Positions 10,473 to 24,448 of a stretch of DNA of 64,000 nucleotides are shown here, one piece after another. The first letter of the stretch is position 1; the number at the start of each line of letters is the position of its first letter. The stretch is from Macropodus opercularis (Eukaryota > Chordata > Actinopteri > Anabantiformes > Osphronemidae). The stretch is from the NCBI GenBank assembly GCA_030770545.1, contig CM061096.1, forward strand, positions 15,419,501 through 15,483,500, in the 5' to 3' direction. The notes below the pieces were generated by a model. That model did no database searches. It saw only the letters and a program-made list of their open reading frames with translations, and had not been told where the DNA came from. The position numbers were made by a program, and so were the translations under genes.

Positions 10473-11813
10473 ATGGATAAAAACGCCGCGCGCTACAGTG
10501 TACAGCTGTACATTTACGACCTGTCCAGAGGAATGGCTCGCAGCCTCAGCCCCATCATGCTGGGTAGGTACGAACAGAAATAGGACGCAGCCCGGCCTGG
10601 ATGACAAACAGGTAACCCGGTGTTAGCGACGAACGCCGGCAGGAGAGACGTGTACTGCACATGCTACGACGTGTTGATCTGTGATTGACTCGTTACTGAC
10701 CGGCTTTTTATCGCTTACATGTCAAATCGATGGGGGGACGTAGCAGGTGTATGATGTCAGATGCTAACAGATGATGATGATTCACACCGGACCGCTCCAG
10801 TTGTTAACTACAGCTGTGCCGCGGAACATGATGTCATCTCTTTCTGTTGCAGGAAAACAGCTGGACGGTATATGGTAAGAAGACCGCAAGGCTGCCTCGC
10901 ACCTGCTGAGAGTCAGGTTTAGCCCCGCGACCCCATTTCTGGTCGCCTTACAGATGAGATACATAGAAAGTCCTATAAAATACAGAGCGCTGTAAACGCA
11001 GCTTCTAGACCTGGACGCGCCCTGTGTTCATTCATTGCTTTCTTGCAGGCACACAGCGATAGTCGCCTACGGGGACGAGTTCTTCTTCGGAGGTGAAGGG
11101 ATCTCCAGCTGTTCTCCGGTGAGTCTGTCACAAGGGGCCGCCAGAGGCATGTGGAGCCAACCGCGGGGCTCCGTCTGTCGCGCTGCTTTACAGCATAGAG
11201 ACTGACTGTGGCCCTGAAGCTACTGGAACAGAGGTTTGTTGAGTTTTCTGCAGCTCTCCTGTCTTTACGCGTTTGTCAGGGTGGGACGATGCTGGGTCCT
11301 CCAGATACAGTAGTGGAGCTGGGCGAGACCGAAGTGTCAGAGGAGATCTTCATGGATTACCTGGCCTCCCTGGGAGAGAGCACGTACAGGTCAAGCAACC
11401 GCTTCCTCTTTGCACCGTTTTCCCCTTTATTCCCACTTGTTGTATTATGTGCCTCGTCGTTTCCTTGTCCAACTGTGTTTGTGTGTCTGTGCTTCAGAGG
11501 TGACAGGTATCGTCTGTTTGAGCACAACTGCAACACATTCACCAACGAGGTGGCTCAGTTCCTGACGGGCAGGACCATCCCCTCCTACATCACCGACCTT
11601 CCGTCCGAAGTTCTCTCCACGTGAGTGACAAACGACAGATGCAGGACCGGTGACTGGCGCAGGCTTAAGTGGACTCAGATGGACGGGTTACAGCTAAAAT
11701 GTGCTCTTCCTTTCACCTCCAGGCCGTTCGGCCAGATACTGCGACCAATTCTGGACTCCATCCACATCGCGCCTCCAGGCCGCAACGTCATCAACGGCGG
11801 AAGAAATGTGTAA
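10473..11813 (+). CDS. desi1: Desumoylating isopeptidase 1 (PPPDE family), complete, six coding exons
   Basis: Exons: 10473-10563, 10853-10874, 11049-11118, 11280-11389, 11498-11620 and 11723-11813. The joined length is 507 nt, encoding 168 residues plus TAA, the same length as human DESI1. All junctions are GT-AG and in phase. The protein starts MDKNAARYSVQLYIYDLSRG and contains GKQLDGIWHTAIVAYGDEFF. The presumed catalytic histidine is in the IWHTAIV segment and the catalytic cysteine is in FEHNCNTFTNEVAQFLTG. Family knowledge: PPPDE (DeSI) papain-like cysteine proteases act as a His-Cys dyad. DESI1 removes SUMO from selected substrates, and a depalmitoylase-like activity has also been reported. 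It forms dimers and is cytoplasmic and nuclear. The C-terminus IAPPGRNVINGGRNV is the least conserved part. The second exon is only 22 nt. It is transcribed away from flii. Confidence 0.97.
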
Positions 11814-12469
11814 CGTGAGAGAGTGGTCTCCAAGTCCCAGCCCATTGGTCTTTCTTTCTTCTCTGTAAATACATGACACATTGGAAATGAGGCTGATTGC
11901 AGCTATTTGAGAGTGAAAACAGAACGCTAACCTGCTAATCCTCTAAATTCATAACGTAAGTATTGTTTCCTGTTAAAATCTAGTTCACTGCTAACCTCCG
12001 TGAACACTGAGGGCGTTAGTCACCTGCCTCGGATGCTTTTTGGCAAGAAGAACCTGGTCAGATGGGAATTTGTGTAACACCAGCACAGCCAGATACGAAC
12101 GTTTTTTATGCTTACCACCGTCTGACAGCTGTAATTAAGCCACATACAACATTTAAATACCTCGCACACATCAGTGCATCAAGCCGCTTTAGTACTTTAT
12201 CTCATTTACTGGTCCCTTGTTTTGTTTTTACAGAATTTACTCAAGTTACAGTAGGACAATGTTGTTTTTTTTTCTCCATAATTATTGACATATTGGGTTT
12301 GACAACCATATATTTCTGTTTCAAGCTGGAAAATCTCGTCTAGGTGCGTTTTTCAGTTTCGATGATGTCACCTGGACGAGCAGGCGTCATCTGAGACGTG
12401 TCTTGACTGACCCGCTTCTACGGAACTGCTCCAGGTGATGTCATCACATCAGAAACGTTCAGGAATAAA
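11814..12469 (+). other. Probable desi1 3' UTR
   Basis: This follows the desi1 TAA. A canonical AATAAA at 12464-12469 could end a 3' UTR of about 670 nt. Later AATAAA-like sites also exist, so the true end is uncertain. There is no coding signal. Confidence 0.45.
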
Positions 12470-15400
12470 TCTGAATGTATAGTCTCCAAACTAGAACCAT
12501 AGGAAACTCACACGACACCTTAGCAATGCTCATCATTGGAAGTTCTAGACTAGATATTTACTGGAGGATGAATGATTTTGCTTTAAAGCGATTACGTTGT
12601 CAGTTAATATTTAATATTTTAATGAATTAATGTATTCAGTATGATCATTTCTGTGACTTGCCAAATGTTAAGCGTTAATTAACACTTTCCTGTTCAGTTC
12701 TTCGTATCTATACAGTATCTCACTCATCTGCTGACGACAATGGACCTAGTTGCATAAATATGTTAAAAATATTCAGTGAAATAGACGAAAAGTGATAGAA
12801 GATGTTTTATTCTTTTAATGTTGATTACATTTGAATTCTTTCATGTTTGTTTTTGACTCTTGTTTTCTCCTGAACCTACATGATCATTCCAATAGATTGT
12901 GAGGTGACACAGAGCAGCTCAGTAGGTGAGCGGACATAAAACCTGTGGTGTGTATGTGTGGGACTGATGTTTTTAACGTAGAGGTGAGATATTCTGTCAG
13001 CTGACTAACAACCTGCTCGAGTCCTTTAACAGCCACCAGAGTGCGTTTGCGTGCCTTCGTTCCCTCTGCTCGGCGACGTCACACGCTGTCGGGGTTGGCA
13101 TGGTTGTCATATAGCACAGATGGTAGCTCCATGTCCAAACAAAGCTCAGATATGAAAACATGCTATTATTCTGTTCACAATGCAGTTTAACTACTGCGTT
13201 AAATTCTGAACCGTGTAGGAACAGAGCGATAGTTTTCCAGTAAACATCTGGGTGCAGCCAGGGTTCAGCCTGGGGTGATGTCGTACAGCTCGTACCTCGA
13301 AGCAAGAAGCACAGAAAATCAGAGGGTGACTCAACCAGCATCAACCGCACACGCGTTGACCTGCCAAACATTCACAACCCAAATGCTGCCGCTCAGTAGA
13401 AGCGCAGCAGCGTCTGGGTTCTGTCCTTCGGCCTTCTGAAGCCGGACCATTGAAATGTGCTGCTGCATCCTGTGTTTGCTCTAATGTTGTTTTTTCTGGC
13501 TGCTTCCTGTAATGTGAAATCACTACATTTATATTTATGGATGTTGTTCCCTATTTAAGTAAACTGAGTATGATAGAGGTATTTACGCTTATTGTTTATG
13601 TCAGTGTTTTTGTAAATCTGCCGATACATAAAGCCATTGACTGCACACCAAAGACTGGGGTATATTATTTATAGCTTGTGATTAGTGCTCATGTCATCAC
13701 AATATCTGCCTTTTAAAAATGAGAAGTTCAAAAAAGTCTAATAACTGCATCAACGTCAAGTTAAAGCTCGTTGTAAGTAATGAGGTCTGGTTGCGTTACA
13801 TCTACATTTCGTAAAGACAAGCCCTGGATGCAAATATGCACACGGTGAGGAGCTGTTCCTGCTACAGGGACAAAGCCAGAGAAAAGAAAATTCCTCATGT
13901 GCATCTGACACTGAACTGTGTCTTAAATGATACGTTTTGAGGCTAAAACATTTTAACCTATTAAATCTTCAATATAAAAAAACAGTCACTTGCTGTGCTG
14001 ACCTTGCTGCAGTTCCTGGAATGTCCACTAAGCGGCGGTGTTGGTCTTTCTGATTCTGATCAGAAACTTTGGAAAACAGGGCCAGTTATTGAATCGATAT
14101 GACGCCAGCCTATACCCAGCAAACATAATAGAAGTCCGTGCTCTGCAAACATGGGAACCAAAAGGTTAATAAGAAATGCTGTTGCCCTAAAAATGAAATC
14201 TCCTCCACCTTAATATTGACAAATAGCTGAATTAATGAGAGCTGGAGCTGAAGGTGGGAGCCACGGTTTTCAGCAGGCTCACATCACTTGCCCTTTAAAG
14301 CAGCTTCTAATGTGGAGCTCAGCACAACAGTTAAAATTCATCTTTTGTCTAAGATGATATCGTGTTTCCAGGTGGTTCCATCTCTCTTGTGCAGACAGAT
14401 GTGTGGCAGACTTTGTGCGTGGCCTTTGGATCAGGTCCCCTCCTGAGGGGCAGTGGATAATAGATGCAGGCCGACCACGTCCTTGCTGCCCGTGGCTGCG
14501 GAGCTGAATCAGCCTGGTAAGCAGCGCAATTATGGGCGTTCACGTGACGTTTGACAAACGTTAACCTCCTCTCCGACTTCAAGGGCACCGTCAGCCTGGG
14601 CCAAGGTTAGCACAGCGGAACCTCGGTGACAAAACCCTCCTGCTGTGACAAATCCCCCAGTGGCACAAAAGGGTGAATCGCCTCCTCTTCCTGTTGGCTG
14701 TGGTTTGGCTGTGATGCTATTTCAATAATGCTGCTGAGATTACAAACAAGTAAAGTTTGAATGTTATCAGTTTAGCTCATTTGTCATTTAGTTGAATGAA
14801 TATTTTATGAAGATAGTATATTAGTAAGTACTAGCAAATGTAAGAGATGAGAGATGTGTAGTCGAGGACACAGAGTATGAGGTGAAAGGGAAAAGTCCAC
14901 CTCTGAACACACAACCCTGATTCACACGTTCCAGGGATGGCGAGAATAAACTAAGCATCATTCAGTTGAGGTTTTAAGTTTTTCAGCAGACAAGTACAGT
15001 CGAGAAGAATGAAAACGTTCAGCTTTATGTTGTGGATGGAAGGTCAGACAGGATCCCTGAGATGCTGTCACGACAGACTGTACCTGAGCCTGAGAGAAGG
15101 TGAGTGACGTGGAAAACACGGCTGCTTTTAACAGGTAAGTGTTTGAAAGCTGAGCATCCACACAGCTTGATGTTTCATTTAGCACTGATATGCATAATTA
15201 AGGGATCCATGTACCACTTTCGAAGGTTGTCCTGCCACTTTGAACGACCAATAATTAATAAATGCAGTGCACGATACAGGAGAGTGTCAGGTTCCTAGTT
15301 CTGAGTGGCTGAAAACCCACAGCGTGTTCTGTTCCTCCCCTTCTCATCTGCAAAATCAGCTGATTTTACTGAACCGCGTGTATCTGTGTAGCGGATCTGA

Positions 15401-18400
15401 GCCAGCAGAATAAACGTGTCTGATGCTAAATTAATCTGCTAAAATATATATTACTCACAATCACACACACTCGCTCGTGCAGTTGCGACAGTTGCCGTCG
15501 CATTTAATTAGTTCTGGTCTCAGAGGAGTCGAGCTAAATGTTCAAAGCCACATCAGCAAGTGTGATGATTATTCTTGTCCAGCCATGCGTGCTCAGATGG
15601 TTTCATCTCTGTTGTAGGTGTCGCGTTGAATGACTGTCAGCGTGTACGGAAGGAGGATATCCTTCTCTGCACCCTTCAAACGTCTTCCTCCTCGCTGTTC
15701 CTTTTCAACCATCCCGTCTCCTCTGTCATTTATTTTTGCACCTTTTCCCTCTTTCTCTGGTGCAAACATACAGACTTTCGCTTCCTTGATCCACACACAT
15801 CCCACCTGCATGTTTCTCCCCCAGCTCTCTTCCTCCTTCCTCCTTTCGACTTTCTTCCTGCCGCCTCTCTGCTTCCTTTCTTTTCATCCCTCCATCCTGC
15901 TTTGCTCTTTCACTAAATCCTTAATTACCCTCTGAGTATTTGCTTGGCTGCACCTCCTCCGCTTTCCAGGCCTCCTCTCATTTCTCTCCTCGCCTGCTCC
16001 TCCGACTTTCTTGACCTTGTTCCTTAACCTCCATTATTTCCCATCATCCATTTTGCTTTCTGGTCGTAATGGGCTTAGACTTTGCAGCTATTACAAAACA
16101 CTTGACTGAGTTTTCCTTTAAGGAGAAAACTGTTTATCACTTCTGTTTTGTAATAGCACACAGTCAAATAATTAATGTCCGAGTTATGCACGAGTCATAT
16201 TACTCTCTGATGCTGGTTTAAATGAGAGGACATTATCAAAGCAACGCAACAAGGGCGTCGCGTTCATTCTTTGCCTGTCTGTTTCTTCTACTCGTCGGCT
16301 CCCACCACCAGCAGCCAGCTGGCCAGGTCGCCACTGTGGAATCACTTGGGTCAACAGCTGCTGCGTGCTCCGTGTCCACGTCAAGCCCATGCCAGGATAA
16401 CTGCCACGTCCCTGCATAAATACAACGATGCATAATTATACAGACGGACACGTGAACCTTCCTCGAGACCTTTTGCCGCATCAGTCACCATTCGCGGCCG
16501 CTCCCTGGAATGCCCCTGGGTGCTCCCATCTGGACACGGTGTGTCCAAGTGATGACTTCTCTATAGGACTTTATGCGACCGGCCTGCCAGCAGTGCAGAG
16601 GCTCAACTCAAAGCAAGAGGAGAACATGCTGTAGGGGTCACGCCAAGGTTAAGACGCTCAACTACGGGAAGCAGTGGGGACTCCCCCCGTCTGTGCCCAT
16701 AACTGATCCACGGCTGCCCTTCCAGCTCGACATGTTGACTGTAGCTGAGACAGCACATGAGCAAAAGAAGGTCAAGACAAAGTGCAGTTTAGATCTAGAA
16801 TTGGGCCAATAAAGGGATTCTGAGTGTCACAGGTCACTGGTCATCATACCAGCGTTGAAGCTCCTGTTTGCTCTGGCTAGAAGCTGAATATTCCAGCTTC
16901 AAGTAGTGGATCTGTAGCTGTAATTCAGTGTGGCGACATGACGTTCCTGCTCCCGCCAGGGGGGGCAGCACTGAGCATGGACCTGATGTACAGTGTGGCT
17001 GGAGACTGAAGTGGAGACAGAGACAGAAAGGAGGGCGTGAGGAACAGACAGGAGGAGAGATTAAAAGACAGCGATGAGCGGGAGCTTCTGGTGTCTCTCT
17101 AATCACCGCCCTGCCTCAGTGACCAACTCTGGTGTTGATGGCTAAACCTTCTGAGTCTCACTGGGCCAAGTTGACCTGCAAATACCATGTGCACGTCTGC
17201 AGTGAGGAACTCCTAGACGCCATGTCAGTGCGTTGGCTTGGTGCACGCTGCTTGTGCTCAGACTGAGATGTAGCCTCCTAAAATTAGATCAAGCCTGGGA
17301 GCTTTAAGTTCCTTTGCAGCAGGAGCAGTTCTTCATTTTGCATTTCTCACGTTTTCCACTTGATGGCACCATCTCAGAGCAGCTTTGGCCTCAACTCCTC
17401 ATAGTCTGAACTCTAAGACCAGAAAATTTGGACGTGCTACCATCCTTTCGACCGCACAGGCTGACTCATGTGCTCGATGGCTCACGCCTGATGAGTGTCT
17501 CTGCAGCCATGAAACCTGTAACTGGAGGTGTCACTACAGATTTCAGACCATGTGAACATATGTGACACTGGAGCCTCCACTCCAGCGCATCAGACGAGTG
17601 CAGGCTGGAGTGTTAGCTGTGACGGCGCTTCACGTGTGGGGAGGACTGGTTCAAAAGCAGCAGCTCCCACTGTGACCGCAGCAACAAACATATAGTGCAA
17701 TCGTCACCGCTTCCACCAAAAAACTGACAGGAACTGGACTGGATTGGAGGCCGGTATGAGTTCTTATGTGTACGAGTTCCCAGATTTCCCAGGAAGCGGC
17801 TGCACCAAAGGAAGAGACTTAGCAGATTTTTTCCCACCATCTACTGTCAGATATTTTGCTGCCACAAGGAAATACTCACATTTGATATAAACACTGCGGC
17901 TTCAGATGATCTGCTGCACGTCACCGTAACGATCTGTGTCATCAGACACTGGCAAAAGCAGCAAATAAAACATTCGCTCTGAATGTTTCATCTCCCTCCT
18001 GCAAACTGCAGCGGCAGCAACAATAAATATTCTTGTTACACATAAAACTGTCAAAACTGTTGAACAAACGTCTTTTTACATGAGTAATTCAAACACTTGA
18101 TATGACTGGTGTGTGTGGACGGAGTCGCCTTGTTAGGACTGCACCAAATGCAACTTAAATACTTTACCCTTTGAGTATTGCTCAAAAGATTTTGCCTTTC
18201 CTTACAACACAAACAGCTGGATGCAGCGAAGCCAGAACCACTGGATTCTGAAAAGGAAGGAAACCAATCACTCAAGGCTTTACACAGCACCTACAGAATC
18301 AGTGGTGGAGTCTGGATTGCTGCATGTCTGCAAAAGCAGCGGCTAAAGACACTTAAGGCAATTACCTAATGTACCTAATGTGCTGTCCGGAAGTGGGGGT

Positions 18401-21053
18401 GGAGAGTTTTGCATCGTGTGCAGTGCTGGGGTGGAAAACAAACGAAAGCAAGACAAATGACCACAACAGATCCATTACAAGTGCTGAGAGAATCAAGGTG
18501 AGTAAGATCAAATAAGCTTGGTTACTGGCAAATAAAGCATCCTACACACACAGTGGAGTGGAGCACTGGGTTCCAGTGAGGTCAAGCCGGGACCAGCGGT
18601 AATGTTTTGGATGGACGGGTGCTCAGTGGAGCGTTCTGGTGCCTGCCCGTCAGAGAGATGAGGGAATAATATGCACAAAGGACCTGACAGGCATGGTTCC
18701 ACAGGGTGCCTCACTGCACCAGCAGCAAGACTATTTGGCTGTGAATCTGAAAAGGTGAAATCTGCATTGACAGAGACAGACAGAGGAAGAAGAATCTCCA
18801 GAAAGGTGACAGGAAGCCTGATAGATGTGACGAACAAAATATGAGCAAGGATTCAGCAGACGTGGCCATGAACCGACTTTTAGGAGCATTCGAGGCATTT
18901 TGAACACAGAGACCACGGCTGGTCCCAAATTTGCAGCTAACTAGAAACTTCTTATAAAACTCAGCTCATGTTGTTCTTTGTCAGTGACACTGTGAACAAT
19001 TCAGTCTTGACCTACTTGCTGCCTAGTTGTGCTGTGAAGTTTTGTTTGGCCAGTCATGTAAGCGAACTGTGGTGCAGATGGATGAAATTAGCAGCTGGAA
19101 AGTCTGGATGTTTACCCTGATGTGAGCAAAGAGCCAAAGAGCTACAGGGAGCGGAGCCCGGCGCTGCAGAGCTGACTCCACAGATGAACTGAAACAAGCA
19201 GCCCTGAGCAGCTAAGTGAGGAAAACGAGATGGTTCACACACACAATAACGAGGAGGCAGATCAGAACATGATGTGCTGCCTGAATCAGTGCGTTTCTCA
19301 TTAGTCTGTTCATGATTTAGCTGCGTCTAGTGTCAGACAGACGGATCGGCTGAGGGTGTGGGAACGGGAAACAATCAGAGGTCACAGCCTGACCCAGAAA
19401 GCGCAGATCCCCACCTCCACAGAAGAAGCCGTGGAAGGCCCTTGACTCTAACTCCATGTTTATACTCCAATAGGAACTAACACACACTTTAAAAATTACT
19501 GACATGCTACAGTTTCAGAACATTAGTCATGATTATAATGTTTAATCTCTAATCCTCCACTTTGGGAGCAGATGAGATTCATTGAGTCTCTGAAACAATG
19601 TTGATTATGTGCTTGAACGCTTTGGCGTTATTATTATTTCCCAGACAGCTGAATTGATTTGAATTCAAGTGAGTGGGATTGGATTGTTTACTGCCACAGA
19701 GGCTGCGGCACATCGGCTGAGGGTAACACTGTGAATTAATTCAGCTGCTGCAGGTGCCAGATGCAAAGCCAGGCGTGGCTGATTAAAAGCTGCGACCTGC
19801 GCGGGGAATCAGAGCTGGGGAGCAGGGAAAATCTCGATGTACATCTAATGTGACGTTAACTGAACCAGAGCAGTCGAGTGACAGGACGGAGGTTCCTGAA
19901 AGCAACGAGCGTTTAACTAATGCTGGGAAGCTGTTACGCGGTTTAAGCACAGCGCACGCTTTTCTTGAAACGCTGGCTTGTGTTTCTGATTTCTCTTATC
20001 TGATCTTTAGATTCTGCTTCGTGTCAGTAAAGAGAGAAGAGGAAGCATGTGAATGAGAAATGAAAAGTAAATGCTTGCTTTAAATCCAAACAGAGCCTGT
20101 AATGTTACTGTTCTCAGAGGGAACAAATTACAGAAATAACTAAACCTGCAGTTTGATTTTAAGGCCCTGGAAGGTCAGAAGGTCATCATAAACAAATGCC
20201 ACGACAGTGGGTCCAGAAGGTGAGAAAGCTTGAAAAACAGATTTGTGAGCTGCTGCTCTGGTGGACATGAAAGTCTATAAGTCTATGAAAGCGTTTTAAA
20301 GGACGTGGGGTCTCCACCGCATCGCAGACTCTCTCGTACCTAATAAAGTGGCCAGTGAGTGTTTGCGCTCTGTTTGGCTCCTTTTATGAGAAGCTGTTCG
20401 ACTGGATTACTGTTGTGGAGCAGATAAATGGTGGCAATTGAGTGGAATGATGGCGGCTCCTGAGCGGTGCAGGGGCAGATTACTTCAGAACGACACAGAG
20501 GGAGGGAGCAGTGATGGAGAGGGACCGGAAGGCTGCTTTCTGCTGCGTGTTGACGGCGTGATGCAGCTCCAGGATTTTAAATCTACTACGCTCTTTCTCG
20601 CTTTGCGTGGACTTGATCAACTTGACGTAAGCATCTTATTCAGTTTCCAGTCAAGCTGTGATGCCGTAACACTCACACAACCCTGAACTACTTCTACTTG
20701 TTTTTGATTCTTTTAATTACCTCAAACACAAAACGGAGTCTCTAACTAATTACACAGATACAATATGTTTCACCTCTGTGCCAGGATTAGCCGGATTAAA
20801 TTCTTTCTCCTTGAGGCAGCTGTTGACTGGAGAATTTTGGATTTGAATGATGAAATATTCATTAATAAGGGGCATTAAAAAGCTGTGTTAAATGTCTAGT
20901 TGCTAATGCCAACATGCTAACATGCTCAGAGTGACCCTGTTCACCACGCTAACAGAGCGGACTGGGAAAAGGGTCAATCACTTCAAAGCTCATTTAAAAG
21001 AGCTCATACAAACGCTTACTTAGGCCAAACTGTATATTTTGTATCTGCGTTAA

Positions 21054-21054
<1 letters not shown>
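12470..21054. other. Intergenic sequence between desi1 and shisa, left part
   Basis: No exon, RNA gene or transposon coding sequence was recognised. Open frames here are short and unlike known proteins. Points of note: a strongly pyrimidine-rich plus strand at about 15670-16030, a CTCF-like element at 16953-16971, and an ATG-led frame at 20447-20626 ending at a good splice donor (see findings). Some motifs are AT-rich and homeobox-like (TAATTA at about 15194 and 16433). Confidence 0.5.
16953..16971 (+). promoter_or_regulatory. CTCF-like motif
   Basis: CCGCCAGGGGGGGCAGCA fits the CTCF core (CCGCNNGGNGGCAG), although the G run is one or two bases long compared with the consensus. It is isolated in the intergenic region. 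Confidence 0.35.

Positions 21055-21139
<85 letters not shown>
21055..21139. repeat. (AC)n microsatellite
   Basis: An uninterrupted run of about 42 AC units, the longest perfect dinucleotide repeat in the window. Confidence 0.98.
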
Positions 21140-21141
<2 letters not shown>

Positions 21142-23317
21142 TCAGTCTGCATAACTACAGATGTGTACAATCAGCATAAATATCCTTAAATCTAATTAAT
21201 TCTGTGCGGAAGGTCTTGGCTCGACCTCTCAACCGTTTTTATGTGCCTTCTGGCGCCCACCTCTTCCAGTTTAAAGCAGATGGATCGATCGGGGCTCGTC
21301 ATCGTTTTATGATGTATCATAGAGTGCTTTTCCGAGTTTTTATTTATTTGTATATATCCTTGTTGTTCTGGTGCTGAAAGCAAGTGGATTTTGTCCTGTC
21401 ACTGTGGTGATAAAAACGAAAGCAATGTGCCCATAAAAGATCGTGAGGTATAAGATATCAGGATATAACAAATCTGGCTCGAAGATTTATTAATAGATGT
21501 TTGTCTATTGGTCCTGGCAGTAAATGCAGGTGGGACCGTTGAACAGGGATCACGTTGTGGCACAAACTGGTAGATTTTCCACCGGATCAGAGCGTGAGGT
21601 ACGTGGAGTGAGAGAAGGAGAGCGTTCTCCTCCGGAGACGCAGTTTAATTGAGTTTATGAAGCAGTGGACGGAGCAGATTGATGGAGGACTTTCATTCCA
21701 TCTCAGCTGCTGGCCTCCCATTTTCTGCCATCGTTTCAAAATCTTAAGTTGTGTTTTCTTACCTAAACCCCGTCTCTGTGTTCCTCCTGTCTTCCGCCAG
21801 CAGCTTAGTAATGATTAAATCTGCCAGCCTGTGTTCATATTCACACCTAAAACAGAGATGGGATCAGTAATGCACCTTATGGCAGGAACGAGAAGCTAGG
21901 AAGCTAACGAGAGGCCTAAACAGAGCCCTAAGAGCAGAAACCCTTCCTGAAAGCCACCAGCCTTGAGCTCTCAGCATCACTTAACCCGTGGAACGAGGCT
22001 CAGCACTTCACAGCTCTCCATGGCCCCGTTTCCAGCACCTGCAGCTTTAGGTGGATTAACCCCGACGCTCCCACAGCTCACTCCCGTCGCCTCTCTGACT
22101 TTAAGCTTCTGTCTTTTTCTCTCTCCACAGCTCGTGTGACATTCTGCAGGAAATGTGCACATTTCTCCTCCCTGTGCATCTGGAAATGTCATTTCCCTTT
22201 TCTCTCAGATTTCTTTTGTCCTTCCTCTGCTTCTCTCTGTATTATCTACCCCAGTTCCATTCTTGCGATCATTCTCTTTCTGACAGTATTTCTCCAGAGA
22301 GGCCATATTTCCTCCCTTTTTCATCCCCCCTCATTCGTTTGCTTCTCTGTCTTGTCATTATCACCTGCAGTGAGTGGCTTTGTGTGGCAGCTCCCGTCTT
22401 ATCTGGTTCTGTCAGGTGCCGGTTAGAATCCTTTCATCGGTAGGATGCACAAAGGTGAGCTGGTTAAAAGCCAGCGCTGCCTCCGCTCGTCCATGCAAGG
22501 AGCATTTCTGTCTGGACAAACTGTGCATCACCAAATGCCTGAGACTTGATCAAGCAATGATGAGCCAACTGAGCAATGCTGCGCTAAACCAGAAATACAG
22601 GCTGCAGGACGTTAGCTGCTAAAGTAACGGCAGCTGTGGCTGATGGATGATCTTGGACAAGGACCCTGAGGGGAACTACAGACCTCTAGAAGCTGCTGGG
22701 ACCAAATCTGTCAATAAAAAGACAAATAGAAAATCCATCTCAGAAAAGTGGCGGCAGCGAGATCTTTATTTTGCATAAACTTTGATTGAAACCACTCTGA
22801 TAACTGAAGCATTAACTTTGGTGCAGCAGCTGAATAGTCAGTGATGAAGAAGTGCATCATATGTGATCAGGTCTGAAACACACTGAGAATATTTAGATCG
22901 ATTTGAGTGAACGGGAGAATAAAGCAATAAATAAAAATCCTTATGAGATCTTTTCTCGGTTGGGTTCTGGCGTCTGGTCTCACACATTCACTGCTGAACA
23001 CTACTATGCGTAGCCGAGCGCCACCGCAGCTAAAACACTAGAGCTGGCTCATTAGCATTAGCAGGATGGATGCATAAGTAAAGCAACGCAACAGTCCAGC
23101 ATCCTCTGACCTGAATAACAATATTTATACACTAGTACTGAGCCCCCGGGATGCCTGCCATGGGTGAGAGAGGGATTCAGGGAGAGAGAGAGAGAGGGTG
23201 AGAGAAGAACTGTGCACATGGTTTGTGGCGTTTGGCTTTTTGCTCTCTGTGATGGATTTGGTCCAAACCCTTGAGACACACAAATGAACTGTGACATCTA
23301 TGGCAGCTGGAGATGAT

Positions 23318-23318
<1 letters not shown>

Positions 23319-23355
<37 letters not shown>
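23319..23355. repeat. (CA)n microsatellite
   Basis: About 18 CA units, with a short GAGAGA run about 130 bp to the left (23180-23196). Confidence 0.95.
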
Positions 23356-23357
<2 letters not shown>

Positions 23358-24429
23358 ACAGTCAGACAAACAAGTAAACATTGTTCGACCGACGAACGGT
23401 TTTGCACAAACTCCCTCAGTTCTTGTTTCAGGCAGTGATGGACACAACGAAGCTTTTTAAGTGAGAATGAAAATGGTTCAAATGTGTGGAGGAAATCTGA
23501 AAGATAAGCAGTCAGGAGCTGAGTTACTTAAGGCTTGAGCCAACAAAAACATGCAGACGTGGCTTCAGCTACAAGCGGATCTGCTCGGGGTGCAGACCGA
23601 GCGCTCGCAAATGGTGCACGCTGTGGATTTTGCACGTTTGCCTTTATTAATATGCAAAGTGGGGATTTTTTGCCGGGTGCAAAATAAAGGGAGGAGAAAA
23701 TGCTCCGTGAAAACATAAACTGAGCTCAGGCAGTGAGCTTGGTCAAGCCTGAAAGCCTTTGCAGTGGTTGCAAATGTGTCTGTACTTATAGAATTACATT
23801 TGAGAGGCAGGTGGAATCTGGCTGCTGTTATTTAAACTAGGTGTAAACGAAAGGACGCATGAGGTGACTCAGAAACGTCTCTGCCCCTTGCGTGTGTTTA
23901 GTCCTAAATCAGAGAACGAGAAGCAAGTCGGGTGTTTAAAAGACTCCAGCTGTGGTGTTTCTACAGCTGAGCGTTGCTCGAGTCTTCTGTTTAACATTCC
24001 TGAGGATGGTATGGTGACGTAGGAGACGTTGGGATTTGAAGCATCAAGGAAAATAAAGCCAACCATGTCCACATGGATGTTTCCCCCCCAGGAAGGAGCT
24101 GATGCCTGTCTGATCTTTGCTGGGGGTTTTCTGCTGCACTGTTCGCTGGGCAGCGCTGCCCGTCTCTGTCTGAAGGCAGTGAGTGCAGACTAGGCCATGG
24201 GGACCGTTACTAACGATCTGGCTCAGTGGAATTAATCTTTAGTTATAGCCACAGACAGCGATTGGTGCATTAACACCGGTTCAAGACAGACCTGATAAAC
24301 CCAGCGCTGAGCATTACTGCTACTATATGTGTGCACAGAAGGGATTGGTCTTGACAGGCTGCAGGAAAGAAGGCGACGCAAAAGGTTTTATGTGCTGTCG
24401 GATGACATCACACACTTTAAGGCTCTACA

Positions 24430-24448
24430 ACACACACACACACACACA
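24430..24448. repeat. (AC)n microsatellite, short
   Basis: About nine AC units. Confidence 0.85.

Noticed and set aside
13030..13045. A CTCF-like GCCACCAGAGTGCG
   Set aside because: It breaks the invariant GGG of the core, so it was not listed as a site.
22136..22443. Overlapping 96-residue plus-strand frames that look hydrophobic
   Set aside because: They sit in a T/C-rich stretch with no splice context, and two frames are open together, which points to composition.
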